Assembly (NCBI RefSeq): GCF_004570975.1
Contig: NZ_SPPC01000008.1
Span: forward strand, 1 to 64,000
Direction of reading: 5' to 3'
Source: Barnesiella sp. WM24
Lineage (GTDB): Bacteria > Bacteroidota > Bacteroidia > Bacteroidales > Muribaculaceae
Length of the DNA stretch: 64,000 nucleotides
This document shows positions 34,344-44,136 of this stretch, piece by piece. Under the pieces are notes generated by a model. That model saw only the letters and a program-made list of their open reading frames with translations. It was not told the DNA's origin and made no database searches. The first letter of the stretch is position 1. Each line of letters begins with the position of its first letter. The translations under genes and the position numbers were made by a program.

Positions 34344-34940
34344 ATGGGTGACACATTTTATACACTTGAGGCTCCCGCAGAGGGATGGTATAAGGAGAAG
34401 ATGAGCAAGTTTCTCGCATTTGCCGTCCCGGTCGATAGCGCCGCGGAGGCAAAAGAGGTTATATCATCCTTTCAGAAGAAGTATCATGACGCGCGTCACG
34501 TGTGCTGGGCATACATGATAGGGGCGGCGCGCACTGAATTTCTATCCAATGACAACGGCGAGCCGTCGGGCACTGCCGGAAAGCCTATTCTCGGTCAGAT
34601 AAATTCTTTTAATCTCACTAACATAGTCATCGTGGTCGTGAGATATTTCGGCGGTATAAAGCTCGGTACGAGCGGACTTATCGTGGCTTATCGCGAGGCG
34701 GCGAGAGAGGCTATAGCGGCAGGCACTGTCATAGAGTGTCACGAGCAGGCGACAATCGGCTTCACGTTCCCGTATCTTGTGATGAATGACGTGATGAAAG
34801 CTGTAAAAGACCCGGAGGTAAAGATTGTCGACCAGATATTTGACAATGCCTGCGAGATGACGATAAAAATACGCGCTGACCTTGCCGGGGCAATGACAGC
34901 GCGTCTATGCGGTATAGATGGAGTGAGTCTTCGGGATTAG
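34344..34940 (+). CDS. YigZ / IMPACT family protein
   Basis: A 198-residue protein. The UPF0029 N-terminal domain shows [36 protein letters not shown] and [20 protein letters not shown], the family signature; the C-terminal ~60 residues match the DUF1949 EF-G-like domain. Family members interact with translation factors (IMPACT in eukaryotes); the bacterial role is unclear. A TACCTTTG box at 34319-34326 gives a leader of about 12 bases. The last codon overlaps the last codon of queA on the other strand. Confidence 0.9.
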   Translation: MGDTFYTLEAPAEGWYKEKMSKFLAFAVPVDSAAEAKEVISSFQKKYHDARHVCWAYMIGAARTEFLSNDNGEPSGTAGKPILGQINSFNLTNIVIVVVRYFGGIKLGTSGLIVAYREAAREAIAAGTVIECHEQATIGFTFPYLVMNDVMKAVKDPEVKIVDQIFDNACEMTIKIRADLAGAMTARLCGIDGVSLRD

Positions 34941-35989
34941 TCGATGATGAGCATCGCGTCTCCGTAGGCTCCGAAGCGGTATTTTTCTTTCACCGCGACT
35001 TCATAGGCTTTCATCACAAGGTCATAGCCGCCAAATGCGGTGACCATCATGAGCATGGTGGAGTAGGGCATGTGAAATCCGCTCACCATTGCGTTTGCGA
35101 CGGTAAAGTCGTAGGGAGGGAAGATAAACTTGTTGGTCCAGCCGGTAAAAGTCTTCATGTGTCCGCCCATGCTTACCGCACTCTCGATTCCACGCAGCAC
35201 TGAAGTGCCGACGGCACATACGCGCTTACCGGCATCTTTTGTCTCGTTTACCCGGTCAACAAGAGTATCGCTTACTTCCATTTCCTCCGAGTCCATGCGG
35301 TGTTTAGTAAGGTCTTCCACGTCGATTTCCCTGTAATTGCCAAGACCGGAGTGTACGGTCAGAAATCCTGACTCGATACCTTTTATCTCCATGCGTTTAA
35401 GTAGCTCGCGGCTGAAATGCATGCCTGCCGATGGAGCCACTACCGCGCCTTCTTTCTTAGCGAAGATACACTGATAGCGTTCGGCATCCTCAGGCACCGG
35501 CTCGCGCTTAATGTAGGGGGGAAGCGGTGTCTGTCCGAGCTTGTAAAGCGCTTCCTTAAATTCTTCGTGGCTTCCGTCATAGAGAAAGCGCAGTGTCCTT
35601 CCGCGTGAGGTCGTGTTGTCGATGACTTCTGCCACCATTGACTCGTCGTCGCCGAAATACAGCTTGTTTCCGATACGTATCTTGCGGGCAGGCTCTACGA
35701 GTACATCCCACAATTTATTCTCTTCATTAAGTTCGCGCAACAGGAATACCTCGATTTTTGCGCCTGTCTTCTCCTTGTTGCCATAGAGGAGCGCGGGAAA
35801 TACTTTTGTGTCGTTGAAGATGAACATGTCACCTTCGTCAAAATAGTTGATGATTTCCTTGAATTGGCGATGTTCAATCTCGCCGGTAGAGCGGTGCACT
35901 ACCATAAGTCGTGACTCGTCACGAACGTCACATGGTTCCGTGGCTATAAGCTCATCGGGAAGTTTGAATTTAAATTGAGAAAGTTTCAT
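34937..35989 (-). CDS. queA: S-adenosylmethionine:tRNA ribosyltransferase-isomerase
   Basis: A 350-residue enzyme that moves the ribosyl group of SAM onto 7-aminomethyl-7-deazaguanine in tRNA to make epoxyqueuosine. Seen: [11 protein letters not shown] at the start, [37 protein letters not shown] and the [12 protein letters not shown] region. It is the last gene of the ftsX operon. Its stop codon shares three bases with the stop of the convergent yigZ-like gene (34937-34940). Confidence 0.96.
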   Translation of the reverse strand: MKLSQFKFKLPDELIATEPCDVRDESRLMVVHRSTGEIEHRQFKEIINYFDEGDMFIFNDTKVFPALLYGNKEKTGAKIEVFLLRELNEENKLWDVLVEPARKIRIGNKLYFGDDESMVAEVIDNTTSRGRTLRFLYDGSHEEFKEALYKLGQTPLPPYIKREPVPEDAERYQCIFAKKEGAVVAPSAGMHFSRELLKRMEIKGIESGFLTVHSGLGNYREIDVEDLTKHRMDSEEMEVSDTLVDRVNETKDAGKRVCAVGTSVLRGIESAVSMGGHMKTFTGWTNKFIFPPYDFTVANAMVSGFHMPYSTMLMMVTAFGGYDLVMKAYEVAVKEKYRFGAYGDAMLIID

Positions 35990-36026
35990 AAACGTATATA
36001 CGGTAATGTTGTTAATTTCCGATTTG

Positions 36027-36740
36027 TCAGTTACTTTGTTCTTCCGGCATTTCGATGGGGGTCTCGCCTATGAGTTTTATTGCGTTGTCAACCGACAGGC
36101 AGTTGTCGACATGCACGGTGCCCACCCTTGTGCGCCGCAGCGCAGTGAGATGTCCGCCTGACCCGAGAGCTTCTCCGATGTCACGTGCGAGAGCTCTGAT
36201 ATATGTGCCTTTGCTGCACACTACCCTGATTTCAATGCTTTCGGGAGTGAATGTCAGTAATTCGATAGCGTCGATTACAAGCATCTTGGGCTTTATCACG
36301 ACCTCTTTGCCTTTGCGTGCCCGTTCATAAGCCCTTACGCCATTTACCTTGCATGCGGAGAATGCCGGCGGTATCTGTGATATGGGGCCGGTGAACTTTT
36401 TTAGCGTTTCCTCGACAAGTTCGCGTGTAATGTGTGACGTAGGATATGTCGCGTCAATCTCTGTCTCGAGATCAAATGACGGCGTGGTCGCCCCGAGGGC
36501 TATCGTAGCCACATACTCTTTGACATGAGCCTGCAGGGTGTCTATCTGCTTGGTGGCTTTGCCGGTGCATATCATCATTACGCCGGTGGCAAGGGGGTCG
36601 AGAGTGCCCGCATGTCCTACCTTGAGCTTCTTGATTTTCATGCGCCGCAGCAGCGCGCCTCTTACGCGCTTTACAGCGTCAAACGATGTCCAGCCGAGTG
36701 GCTTGTCGATATATAATATTTCTCCGTCAATAAAATTCAT
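36027..36740 (-). CDS. truB: tRNA pseudouridine-55 synthase
   Basis: A 237-residue enzyme making pseudouridine 55 in the T loop of tRNAs. Motifs: [12 protein letters not shown], the catalytic-Asp motif [14 protein letters not shown], the [10 protein letters not shown] strand, [17 protein letters not shown](R)AR and [17 protein letters not shown]. It lacks an extra C-terminal PUA domain, as common for short TruB. It lies 7 bp behind uppP in the conserved ftsX-DUF3098-uppP-truB-queA order. Confidence 0.96.
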   Translation of the reverse strand: MNFIDGEILYIDKPLGWTSFDAVKRVRGALLRRMKIKKLKVGHAGTLDPLATGVMMICTGKATKQIDTLQAHVKEYVATIALGATTPSFDLETEIDATYPTSHITRELVEETLKKFTGPISQIPPAFSACKVNGVRAYERARKGKEVVIKPKMLVIDAIELLTFTPESIEIRVVCSKGTYIRALARDIGEALGSGGHLTALRRTRVGTVHVDNCLSVDNAIKLIGETPIEMPEEQSN

Positions 36741-36747
36741 CGCGATA

Positions 36748-37578
36748 TTACCAGATTAGACAGACGATACCGGCGATGACACAATACACGGCAAACCATA
36801 CAAGCTTGCCCTTCTTGATGATGTCGAGCATCCATTTGCACGCTATGCAGCCTACGATGAACGAGGCGAGGAAGCCTACGACAAGGGGAAGTGTGCCTAT
36901 CGAAGGTGCGGCTGAGGCGGCAGCGTCGGGGAAAATCATGTCTTTGAGGTCAAGAAGTCCTTTGCCAAGGATGGGGATGATGACCATGAGGAAAGAAAAT
37001 TGTGCTACCTTCTCTCTGTTGTCGCCAAGGATTATACCGGTCGCGATTGTGGTGCCTGAGCGTGAAAGCCCCGGGAGAACTGCTATCGCCTGCGCGCAAC
37101 CGATGATGAATGCGTCAAGCCAGGTTATGTCTCTGCCCTGAGGACTTCCGGGATTTTTGATGGCGGCGCGGGTGCGGGTGAAGTAGGCGAAGCAAAGTAG
37201 TGCGGCAGTGACGATAAGGCAGATGCCCACTACTGTAAGATTGCCCTTGAAAAACTCTTCTACATCTTTTTGGAAAAATGCGCCTACAATCCCCACCGGA
37301 ATACATGAAAGCAGAATCTTGCACACGGTGTAGAAGCGGTCGTCGCGCTTTACTGTGAAAAATGACACTACCAGGGGATAGAACTCATGCCACAAGATTA
37401 CAATCGTACTTAATACTGTGGCTACATGAAGCATGATGCTGAACTCAAGCGATGCGTCGGGGTCGAGATGCACGCCGAGTATCTGCTTGAATATTTCAAG
37501 ATGTCCGCTGCTGCTTATCGGCAGATATTCCGAAAGCCCTTGTATTATGCCCAGTATAAGGGCGTCAATCCAGTCCAT
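36748..37578 (-). CDS. uppP: Undecaprenyl-diphosphate phosphatase
   Basis: A 276-residue membrane enzyme (BacA family) with about eight hydrophobic segments that recycles the lipid carrier C55-PP to C55-P for peptidoglycan and O-antigen synthesis. Signature motifs: GIIQGLSEYLPISSSGHLEI (with catalytic Glu and the SGH His) and VLPGLSRSGTTIATGI. It stands between DUF3098 and truB in the same operon. Confidence 0.96.
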   Translation of the reverse strand: MDWIDALILGIIQGLSEYLPISSSGHLEIFKQILGVHLDPDASLEFSIMLHVATVLSTIVILWHEFYPLVVSFFTVKRDDRFYTVCKILLSCIPVGIVGAFFQKDVEEFFKGNLTVVGICLIVTAALLCFAYFTRTRAAIKNPGSPQGRDITWLDAFIIGCAQAIAVLPGLSRSGTTIATGIILGDNREKVAQFSFLMVIIPILGKGLLDLKDMIFPDAAASAAPSIGTLPLVVGFLASFIVGCIACKWMLDIIKKGKLVWFAVYCVIAGIVCLIW

Positions 37579-37617
37579 GTCTTATATATTATATATTGTA
37601 GATTATAATAATGTCTG

Positions 37618-37902
37618 TTATTTTTTGCGCGGGCGGAAGACTATAGCCACACCCATGAAAATGAATCCGAGAAATGCGATTGTCGGGCCGACCACTATGC
37701 GCCTGGTCGAGAAAATGTCGGGGTTGAACGACTCGACAGTGGTGCTTCCGCCAAGCATCAGCAGGAAGCCGGTCAGGATAACAAAGCCGGCTATCGCCAT
37801 AAGGATGAAGTTAATCTTTGTAAGGGCAAAGCGGCTGCGCGGCTCTGTCTCTATTATGTCGCCGGAGTTTTTGTCGGCTCTTGTTTTGTTGTTTGTTGCC
37901 AT
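37618..37902 (-). CDS. DUF3098 membrane protein
   Basis: A 94-residue protein with two membrane segments (INFILMAIAGFVILTGFLLML and IVVGPTIAFLGFIFMGVAIVF) and a basic end. DUF3098 proteins are found directly behind ftsX in Bacteroidetes, which hints at a role in the FtsEX or envelope machinery, but no function is established. It lies 27 bp behind ftsX and 39 bp before uppP. Confidence 0.88.
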   Translation of the reverse strand: MATNNKTRADKNSGDIIETEPRSRFALTKINFILMAIAGFVILTGFLLMLGGSTTVESFNPDIFSTRRIVVGPTIAFLGFIFMGVAIVFRPRKK

Positions 37903-37929
37903 ATGTCGGGGTGTATTATTTTGTCGTTG

Positions 37930-38802
37930 TCATTTAAACATGTCGTCGTAGTCGGAGCGCAGGTACTTGTTTGTGGCAAACAATGAGGCGACAGCGCATA
38001 TTGCGATGCCGATGACTATAATGCCTCCAAACACCCATGCCGCCTGGTCCCACGGTATTGCCGAGGCGATTACTTTGTCGGCTGAATGTAGGTAGAACAG
38101 CGCGCCTGCAAGCAGCAGGTCGGCTATGATTGCAGCGAGAAATCCGCCAAGGATATTGCTGTTTATTATCGGGCGGCGGATGAAGCTTCCGGTGGCGCCT
38201 ACGAGTTTCATCGTGTGTATAAGGAATCTGCGGGAATACACTGTGAGCCTTACTGTATTGTTAATCAGGGCAAAGGATATGAATAGCAATGCCGCCGCCA
38301 CAATTGTCAGAATAAGGGCTACTGACTTGATGTTGTGGTTGATGGCATCGACCATGTCGGAGTGTACGCTGATTTCGCTTATATAGGGCAGCTTCTTTAG
38401 CGGGGCGATGAGGGTTTCTATCGAGTCGGTGGAGGCGTAAGCGGCTTTTACTTTTATTTCAAGCTCTCCCGGCAGCGGGTTGACTCCAAGCACCTTTATG
38501 AGGTCTTCGCCCGTCTCTTCCTGCCATTTTTGCAAGGCGTCTTCCGGTGAAAAGTACCTGATGCCTGACACTCCCTGCGTTGAAGAAAAGTGTTTCTTCA
38601 GGTAATTGACATTGGTTACTGTGGCTGTGTCGGAAAGAATCACGCTGAATCCCATGTTTTCGCGTATTTCTGTGGTTATTGACCTTGCCGCTATGCCGAG
38701 CATTGAGATTATGCCGAGCAGCAAGAGTACAAGCGCGACACTGACTGTCGATGTTATCTGAGCTGAAAATGTAGATATGCCTTTTTTACCTTTTTTCTCC
38801 AT
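37930..38802 (-). CDS. ftsX: Cell-division permease-like protein FtsX
   Basis: A 290-residue membrane protein with the FtsX layout: a short cytoplasmic start, TM1 (SVALVLLLLGIISMLGIAA), a periplasmic loop with FSPEDALQKWQEETGEDLI and LPGELEIKVKA, then three membrane segments in the last 130 residues. With the ATPase FtsE (not in this window) it controls peptidoglycan hydrolases at the septum. ATG 38802 is preferred; a GTG four codons upstream (38814) is also possible. It heads a five-gene operon. Confidence 0.9.
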   Translation of the reverse strand: MEKKGKKGISTFSAQITSTVSVALVLLLLGIISMLGIAARSITTEIRENMGFSVILSDTATVTNVNYLKKHFSSTQGVSGIRYFSPEDALQKWQEETGEDLIKVLGVNPLPGELEIKVKAAYASTDSIETLIAPLKKLPYISEISVHSDMVDAINHNIKSVALILTIVAAALLFISFALINNTVRLTVYSRRFLIHTMKLVGATGSFIRRPIINSNILGGFLAAIIADLLLAGALFYLHSADKVIASAIPWDQAAWVFGGIIVIGIAICAVASLFATNKYLRSDYDDMFK

Positions 38803-38839
38803 ATATGGTGTCACGGGGCGATAATTGCCTAATGACGTG

Positions 38840-38870
38840 CAAATTTACAACATAATTGACGGCTTGTCAA
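38840..38870 (-). promoter_or_regulatory. Promoter of the ftsX-queA operon
   Basis: Minus strand: TTG (38870-38868), 20-bp spacer, TAAATTTG (38847-38840). Transcription would start near 38834, leaving about 30 bases before ATG 38802. Confidence 0.65.
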
Positions 38871-38882
38871 GTATTTGGTTGT

Positions 38883-38929
38883 AAAAAAAATACTTCCGGT
38901 CGGTGATTTAAATCGCTGACCGGAAGTAT
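38883..38929 (-). terminator. Rho-independent terminator of the CoA-transferase gene
   Basis: A 12-bp perfect outer stem (38890-38901 with 38918-38929) continues inward through two mismatches, and on the minus strand is followed by TTTTTTTT. It lies about 20 bp behind the stop codon. Confidence 0.9.
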
Positions 38930-38948
38930 GATATTGAAAATTAGCTGA

Positions 38949-40442
38949 TTATGCAAATTTTGACCAGTCGGTCTTGCGCATGTCGCCTTCAGCTGCAAAA
39001 GTAGTGTGGAAGGCGAGGGCTGCATTGAGTGAGTGAGGAGTGTGACCGCCCTTCGTAAGCTTCAGGTAGTCCCAGAGAAGCTGTTTGTACTCGGGGTTGA
39101 CACAATTTTCGATTACAGTTTGAGCTTTCTGTATCGGTGATTTGCCGCGAAGGTCGGCGATACCCTGGTCGGTGATTATTACATCTACGGAGTGCTCGCT
39201 GTGGTCGAGGTGTGACACCATCGGTACAATAGTGGAGATGAGGCCTCCCTTTGCTATTGACGGACAGCTGAAAATGGAGATGTAGGCGTTGCGGGTGAAG
39301 TCGCCTGAGCCGCCGATTCCGTTCATCATCTTTGTTCCGGTCACGTGGGTCGAGTTTATGTTACCGAATATGTCGGCTTCGAGCGCGGTGTTCATGGTTA
39401 TGACACCGAGTCGGCGCACGACCTCAGGGCTGTTGGATATTTCGCCCGGACGGATGAGAATCTTGTCGCGGAAGAAGTCTATGTTGTTGAACACCTCAGC
39501 CATTTTGGCATCGGAGAATGTCATCGAGCAGGTGGATGCAAATTTACATTTGCCGTTTTCCATAAGGTCGACTACAGCGTCCTGGATAACTTCGGTGTAC
39601 ATCTCGAACGCCGGGATTTCGGGTGAGTCGCCAAGACCGAACAATACGGCGTTTGCCACGTTGCCCACACCGCTCTGCAGGGGGAGGAATGTGGCGGGGA
39701 TGGCTCCGCGGCGGAGTTCGTTGATGAGGAAGTTGCATACGTTGGCTCCGATCTGTTCGGTTACCTGGTCGAGCGGAGAGAAGCCGTGTACACCGTCGGT
39801 GCTGTTAGTGCGGACAATTCCTACTATTTTTGACGGGTCGACTTTCAGCAAGGTGTCGCCTATGCGGTCGCTCGGCTTGTAGATGGGGATTTCGCGGCGG
39901 TAGGGGGGATCCAGCGGGAGATAGAGGTCATGAAGCCCTTCGACTGATTCGGGGATGGCGTCGTTGAGCTCGATGATGATTTTTTTTGCCATTTTTGCAA
40001 CGGTAGGTGTCATGCCTACACCGGTGCCGAGAAGTATCTCACCGTTGTCGCTGACGCGCGCAGCCTCGATTATTGCCACGTCGATGTCGCCGAATGTGCC
40101 ATAACGGAGCTTCTGTGCAAGCTCTGACAGGTGAAGGTCAAAGTAGTTTGCCTCATGAGCGTTGATGCGCTTGCGGAGGTCGGCTGAACTTTGATAGGGG
40201 GTGCGCTTGTCTATGGCGTTGGCGCGGGCGAGGGCTCCGTCGATATGGTCGTTGGTTGACGCGCCTGAAAATATGTTCACTTTAAAGGGCCTGCCTTCGG
40301 CGTGCTCTTTTTCCGCTTTTTGAGCCAGTGCCTCGGTTACTGCTTTGGGGGTACCGGCAGCGGTAAATCCTGAGATGCCGAGGTTGTCACCGTTCTTAAT
40401 GATGTCGGCAGCTTCTTGAGCTGTAAGGATCGGGAATGCCAT
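38949..40442 (-). CDS. Acetyl-CoA hydrolase/transferase family (succinyl-CoA:acetate CoA-transferase type)
   Basis: A 497-residue class I CoA-transferase. Seen: the N-terminal NLGISGFTAAGTPKAV, a GTGVGMTPTVAKMAKK segment, GVGNVANAVLFGL and the MYTEVIQD segment whose Glu fits the catalytic residue, then a C-terminal GIGGSGDFTRNAYISIF. Homologues such as AarC move CoA between succinyl-CoA and acetate, so it links acetate and succinate fermentation. ATG 40442 (MAFPILTAQEAAD) is chosen, because upstream in-frame codons overlap the promoter. It is a single-gene transcript. Confidence 0.9.
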   Translation of the reverse strand: MAFPILTAQEAADIIKNGDNLGISGFTAAGTPKAVTEALAQKAEKEHAEGRPFKVNIFSGASTNDHIDGALARANAIDKRTPYQSSADLRKRINAHEANYFDLHLSELAQKLRYGTFGDIDVAIIEAARVSDNGEILLGTGVGMTPTVAKMAKKIIIELNDAIPESVEGLHDLYLPLDPPYRREIPIYKPSDRIGDTLLKVDPSKIVGIVRTNSTDGVHGFSPLDQVTEQIGANVCNFLINELRRGAIPATFLPLQSGVGNVANAVLFGLGDSPEIPAFEMYTEVIQDAVVDLMENGKCKFASTCSMTFSDAKMAEVFNNIDFFRDKILIRPGEISNSPEVVRRLGVITMNTALEADIFGNINSTHVTGTKMMNGIGGSGDFTRNAYISIFSCPSIAKGGLISTIVPMVSHLDHSEHSVDVIITDQGIADLRGKSPIQKAQTVIENCVNPEYKQLLWDYLKLTKGGHTPHSLNAALAFHTTFAAEGDMRKTDWSKFA

Positions 40443-40490
40443 TGTCGTGATAATTATAAAGTCGTTTAAGGAAAAATTCGTAATTTTGCA

Positions 40491-40521
40491 CAAAAGTAAA
40501 TAAAAGTGCGCAACAAACAAA
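40491..40521 (-). promoter_or_regulatory. Promoter of the CoA-transferase gene
   Basis: Minus strand: TTTG (40521-40518), 19-bp spacer, TACTTTTG (40498-40491), about 48 bases before ATG 40442. The stretch 40522-40701 shows no other feature I can support. Confidence 0.75.
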
Positions 40522-40701
40522 ATTTTTCAATCTGAGGATTGGTTATTTTGATAAGCGATACTTGCAATAATTGGAGATTAAGTAATCCGGAAAAGGCGCG
40601 GTGCATGGCGGTGGCGTGATTGAAATGTATTTTGCACTGATTATGGACACGTGGAAAGGATTGCTTGACATGATATATAAATAATGATAAAATAGTTGAT
40701 T

Positions 40702-42054
40702 ATGACTGATAAGATGAATGGCGCCGTCGCTGAGAGACGGTTGTATATAGAGACATATGGCTGCCAGATGAATGTGGCAGACAGTGAGGTCGTGGCAGCC
40801 GTGATGTCGACTGCCGGCTATGACATGACCGATGACATTAATCTTGCCGACGCTGTGCTGCTTAACACATGCTCCATCCGCGACAATGCCGAGCAGAAGA
40901 TTCATTCGCGCTTGCAGTATCTTGCGTCGTTGAAGCGTAAGCGTCAGGGCGGACTTATTGTAGGCGTGATCGGCTGCATGGCGGAGCGTGTCAAGGATGA
41001 CCTTATCGCCAATCATGGTGTGGACATGGTTGCCGGTCCTGACTCCTATCTTGACTTGCCTGCGCTGATAGGCGCGGTCGAGGCGGGTGAAAAGGCTATA
41101 AACGTTGATTTGTCGACTACTGAGACTTACCGTGATATAATCCCGATGAAGATAACCGGCAACAGGGTGTCGGGATTCATAAGCATAATGCGCGGATGTA
41201 ATAATTTCTGCTCTTATTGCATTGTGCCTTATACAAGAGGCAGGGAGCGTAGCCGGGAGGCTGAAAGTATATTGAGGGAACTCGCCGACCTGCGTGAGCG
41301 TGGGTTCAAGGAGGTGACCCTGCTCGGGCAGAATGTGAACTCTTATAATTATGTGTCGCCCGATGGTGACACTGTGGATTTCGCCCGCCTGCTGTCGATG
41401 GTGGCGGAGGCTGCGCCTGACATGAGGGTGAGGTTTACGACAAGCCATCCTAAGGATATGAGCGACGACATCATTGACGCGATAGCTTCCCATGACAATA
41501 TATGCAATCACATTCACCTGCCTGTGCAGTCGGGCTCTGACTCTGTGCTGAAGGCGATGAATCGTAAATACACGCGTGAATGGTATCTCGGGCGCATAGC
41601 GGCAATTCGTCGCGCTATCCCTGACTGTGGAATCTCCACCGATATGTTCACGGGCTTCCACGGTGAGACCGAGGATGACTTTGAAGAGACGCTGAGCCTG
41701 ATGCGTGAGGTGGGATTTGATTCCGCGTTTATGTTCAAGTATTCGGAGCGCCCTGGTACGCTTGCTGCGCGCACTATGCCCGACAATGTGCCTGAGGAGG
41801 TCAAGATTGATCGCCTTAACCGGATGATTGCACTTCAGAACGAGCTGTCGGCTGAGTCTAACCGCCGAGACATAGGCAAGACTTTTGATGTGCTTGTCGA
41901 GGGTGTGTCAAAGCGTTCAAAGGAGCAGATGGTAGGGCGCAATCAGCAAAACAAGACATGTGTATTTCCGCGCGGTGATTTCCGTATCGGTGATGTCGCG
42001 CGTGTGCGTGTCACCGGCTCGTCGTCGGCGACATTAATCTGTGAACTTTGCTGA
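40702..42054 (+). CDS. miaB: tRNA-2-methylthio-N6-dimethylallyladenosine synthase
   Basis: A 450-residue radical-SAM methylthiotransferase. The N-terminal MTTase domain has three cluster Cys (YGCQMN, LNTCSIRDNAE, GCMAER); the radical-SAM motif is RGCNNFCSYCIVPYTRG; a TRAM domain closes the protein (FDVLVEGVSKRS ... RVRVTGSSSATLICE). It adds the methylthio group to i6A37 of tRNAs reading UNN codons. NTCSIR and the C-terminal pattern fit MiaB more than RimO or MtaB. ATG 40702 is preferred to the TTG six bases earlier. Confidence 0.94.
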   Translation: MTDKMNGAVAERRLYIETYGCQMNVADSEVVAAVMSTAGYDMTDDINLADAVLLNTCSIRDNAEQKIHSRLQYLASLKRKRQGGLIVGVIGCMAERVKDDLIANHGVDMVAGPDSYLDLPALIGAVEAGEKAINVDLSTTETYRDIIPMKITGNRVSGFISIMRGCNNFCSYCIVPYTRGRERSREAESILRELADLRERGFKEVTLLGQNVNSYNYVSPDGDTVDFARLLSMVAEAAPDMRVRFTTSHPKDMSDDIIDAIASHDNICNHIHLPVQSGSDSVLKAMNRKYTREWYLGRIAAIRRAIPDCGISTDMFTGFHGETEDDFEETLSLMREVGFDSAFMFKYSERPGTLAARTMPDNVPEEVKIDRLNRMIALQNELSAESNRRDIGKTFDVLVEGVSKRSKEQMVGRNQQNKTCVFPRGDFRIGDVARVRVTGSSSATLICELC

Positions 42055-42060
42055 TGGTTA

Positions 42061-42102
42061 GACCCCGTTCCCCGGCGTTAACAAATATTGGGGAACGGGG
42101 TC
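42061..42102. terminator. Terminator between miaB and the Crp-like gene
   Basis: A perfect 13-bp stem GACCCCGTTCCCC / its complement (42061-42073 with 42090-42102), between convergent genes. The T run is poor on both sides, but stem length and place argue for termination in both directions. Confidence 0.7.
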
Positions 42103-42789
42103 TTAGTCGGCTGTCGTGTGTAGGATGTCGAGCAGTGCCTGACGGGAGATAATGCGTATCTCGTTGGTGTCATACTCGATTATCCCGCGCTCTTTAAGGC
42201 TTTCAAGAGTGGATATAAAGGATGTGCGCTGCACGCCAAACATTGAATATAAGTCTCTCTGTTTGCACGTAAGCGCTATGTCAGTGCCGCCGGGCTGTGT
42301 AAGCGAGATTATCCAGAATGCGATACGCTCCTCAAGGCTTCCCGCTGTTATCGACAGGATGCCGTCAACCGCCTTTTGTGCGTTGCGCGACAGTATGTTG
42401 AGGAAGTTGAACAGAAATATTTCGTCTGTGTTAAGTATCTTTGTATAGTCGGCTTTTGAAATCTGTAGGATGCTTGTGGGCTCTATAGCCACTGCCGAGC
42501 ATGGATAAAACGGAGCTTTGCCGAATAAAAATTCGGGGGAGAGCACATTTGGAGCTTCAAGTGTCTGCGAGACCTTGAGACGGTTGTTGGCATTGGCGAT
42601 TGTTACTCTCAATTTGCCTGAGATTATGAACACTATATGTGTACACGGGTCGCCTGCATTTACCACAGTCTCATCTGAAAGATATTTCAGAAAATGAAAT
42701 TTGGTAGTGCCAACGACTTCCGATAGCTTGTAGCGGCTTACTCCTTTAAACAGCGGGAGCTCCATCAGTATTTCATACATGCTGTTCAT
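42103..42789 (-). CDS. Crp/Fnr-family transcription regulator
   Basis: A 228-residue regulator: a cyclic-nucleotide-binding beta-barrel (SDETVVNAGDPCTHIVFIISGKLRV), a long dimer helix and a C-terminal winged helix (ALTCKQRDLYSMFGVQRTSFISTLESLKERGIIEY). The N-terminal Fe-S cysteines of Fnr are absent, so oxygen sensing of that type is unlikely; the effector is unknown. ATG 42789 or 42780 fits the domain best; an upstream start at 42855 would add an unlikely tail. It follows the bile-acid-symporter-family gene on the same strand and may control it or sense its substrate, which is a guess from position. Confidence 0.85.
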   Translation of the reverse strand: MNSMYEILMELPLFKGVSRYKLSEVVGTTKFHFLKYLSDETVVNAGDPCTHIVFIISGKLRVTIANANNRLKVSQTLEAPNVLSPEFLFGKAPFYPCSAVAIEPTSILQISKADYTKILNTDEIFLFNFLNILSRNAQKAVDGILSITAGSLEERIAFWIISLTQPGGTDIALTCKQRDLYSMFGVQRTSFISTLESLKERGIIEYDTNEIRIISRQALLDILHTTAD

Positions 42790-42862
42790 GACTCTGGTAT
42801 TATAATGTATTATATTAAACGCTGATGTTTTATAAAAGTTTTTAAAATTAACCAAATAAGGG

Positions 42863-43783
42863 TTAATCCTGTCGGGTTTTCTCCTGTCTTGTCTTGAAAA
42901 ACAGCTGAAGGGAATTAATTGTATTCTGCCATGCTACATATGCCGCCGGTCCTACCGATGCTATGGGATTCAGGTAAGTGAGTGCCATCCATATTGCCAG
43001 TACGGTGTTTTTTTGTCCTAATCCTTGTGCGCCTGAAATCTTGTCGCCGAGGCGCGAACCTATTTTTCTCCCGATATAGAATTGCAGCATACAGGCGGCA
43101 AGCGATGCGAGAGCGATAAGGATCATTTCAGGGATGCGGTCGGCAGGTTCTTTCATGACAAAGCTCACAGCGTTGCCTACCACAATTATCAGGGCGACCG
43201 CCCATATATAGAACGAAAGTGACTGGCGATTGGCGATTTCGTGATGTATTCTCGGTGCGAACACCTGGAATAGAAGCGCAAGAGCAAGCGGTGACAGTAT
43301 AAGTGGAAGCACCTTGACGCATATCGTTGTCGCTGACTCGATAAATCCTATTTCTGCCTCCGTGCCCATCAAGGAGAAGAGCAGAGGGGCGAGCAGGGCT
43401 ACCGCAATGTTGCTGAAAATAGAGTAGGTGACGACTCGCGAGACAGATCCTCCGAGCATGCCTGTTATTACCGGCGCAGCTGTGGCTGTGGGGCAGAATA
43501 TGCAGATAAACGCTCCCTGCGCTATGTCGGCGTTAAATGGCAGGATGGCGATGTAGGCGGCGATGGAGCCTATAATCTGGACTGCAAGCATCGCCCAGAT
43601 AAAGCGTGTTATTTTGAAGACTTTGGGCGACACGCGGCAGAAAGTAATCAGAAGCATGATAAATATAAGACATGGTGACAGAAATGCAACCATGCCGATG
43701 TAGTCATGCAATATGATTCCGATGACCATTGCTATCGGCAGTATCCACGGTTTGAGCTGCTGCCTGAAGTTTGATGTTTTCAT
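42863..43783 (-). CDS. Bile acid:sodium symporter family (BASS) transporter
   Basis: A 306-residue membrane protein with about nine or ten hydrophobic segments. The BASS signatures are present: CPTATAAPVITGMLGG in the first half and GQKNTVLAIWMALTYLNP in the second, the crossing-helix regions that bind Na+ and substrate. Substrates of the family include bile acids, pantoate and keto acids; none can be chosen here. The promoter's -7 box ends 4 bases before the ATG, so the mRNA should be leaderless. Confidence 0.87.
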   Translation of the reverse strand: MKTSNFRQQLKPWILPIAMVIGIILHDYIGMVAFLSPCLIFIMLLITFCRVSPKVFKITRFIWAMLAVQIIGSIAAYIAILPFNADIAQGAFICIFCPTATAAPVITGMLGGSVSRVVTYSIFSNIAVALLAPLLFSLMGTEAEIGFIESATTICVKVLPLILSPLALALLFQVFAPRIHHEIANRQSLSFYIWAVALIIVVGNAVSFVMKEPADRIPEMILIALASLAACMLQFYIGRKIGSRLGDKISGAQGLGQKNTVLAIWMALTYLNPIASVGPAAYVAWQNTINSLQLFFKTRQEKTRQD

Positions 43784-43787
43784 GGTG

Positions 43788-43819
43788 CAAAGGTAATCCC
43801 AAATCTTAAAAATAGCAAA
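43788..43819 (-). promoter_or_regulatory. Promoter of the BASS transporter gene
   Basis: Minus strand: TTTG (43819-43816), 20-bp spacer, TACCTTTG (43795-43788), directly before ATG 43783. The expected transcript start is at or inside the start codon. Confidence 0.75.
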
Positions 43820-43981
43820 TGCTTCTTGACCGGATTTGTTCTTGTGGATTTTGTCGCTGAAATAGGTGGACTTTTTGTTTGAAATCGTAAATCAAAATAA
43901 GATAATGGGATTAATTGAGTTTCAATCATAATCTATATTATTACATGGATATACTCTGATTATCAGTATTAAATATTTATA

Positions 43982-44006
43982 TTTGTATCTAATATTTTTG
44001 TATCTA
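43982..44006 (+). repeat. Direct repeat TTTGTATCTA x2
   Basis: TTTGTATCTA occurs at 43982-43991 and 43997-44006, a 15-bp period, inside an AT-rich non-coding stretch (43820-44135) that otherwise shows no gene. It could be a regulator site or chance in AT-rich DNA. Confidence 0.3.
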
Positions 44007-44136
44007 TATCGTATATAGTAGGCATGTAATGAACAATTGATTAATTTTGTAATGCTGAAAGAACGATATAAATCGAACTGTCAGTTTTTCCAACAATGTG
44101 ACGAATGTAAATAGTGCATAATAGTAAATGTGTTTT

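Noticed and set aside
40543-41661. 372-codon minus-strand frame across miaB
   Set aside because: miaB on the plus strand has all its cluster cysteines and motifs; the minus frame has biased composition (many His and Arg) and no domain.
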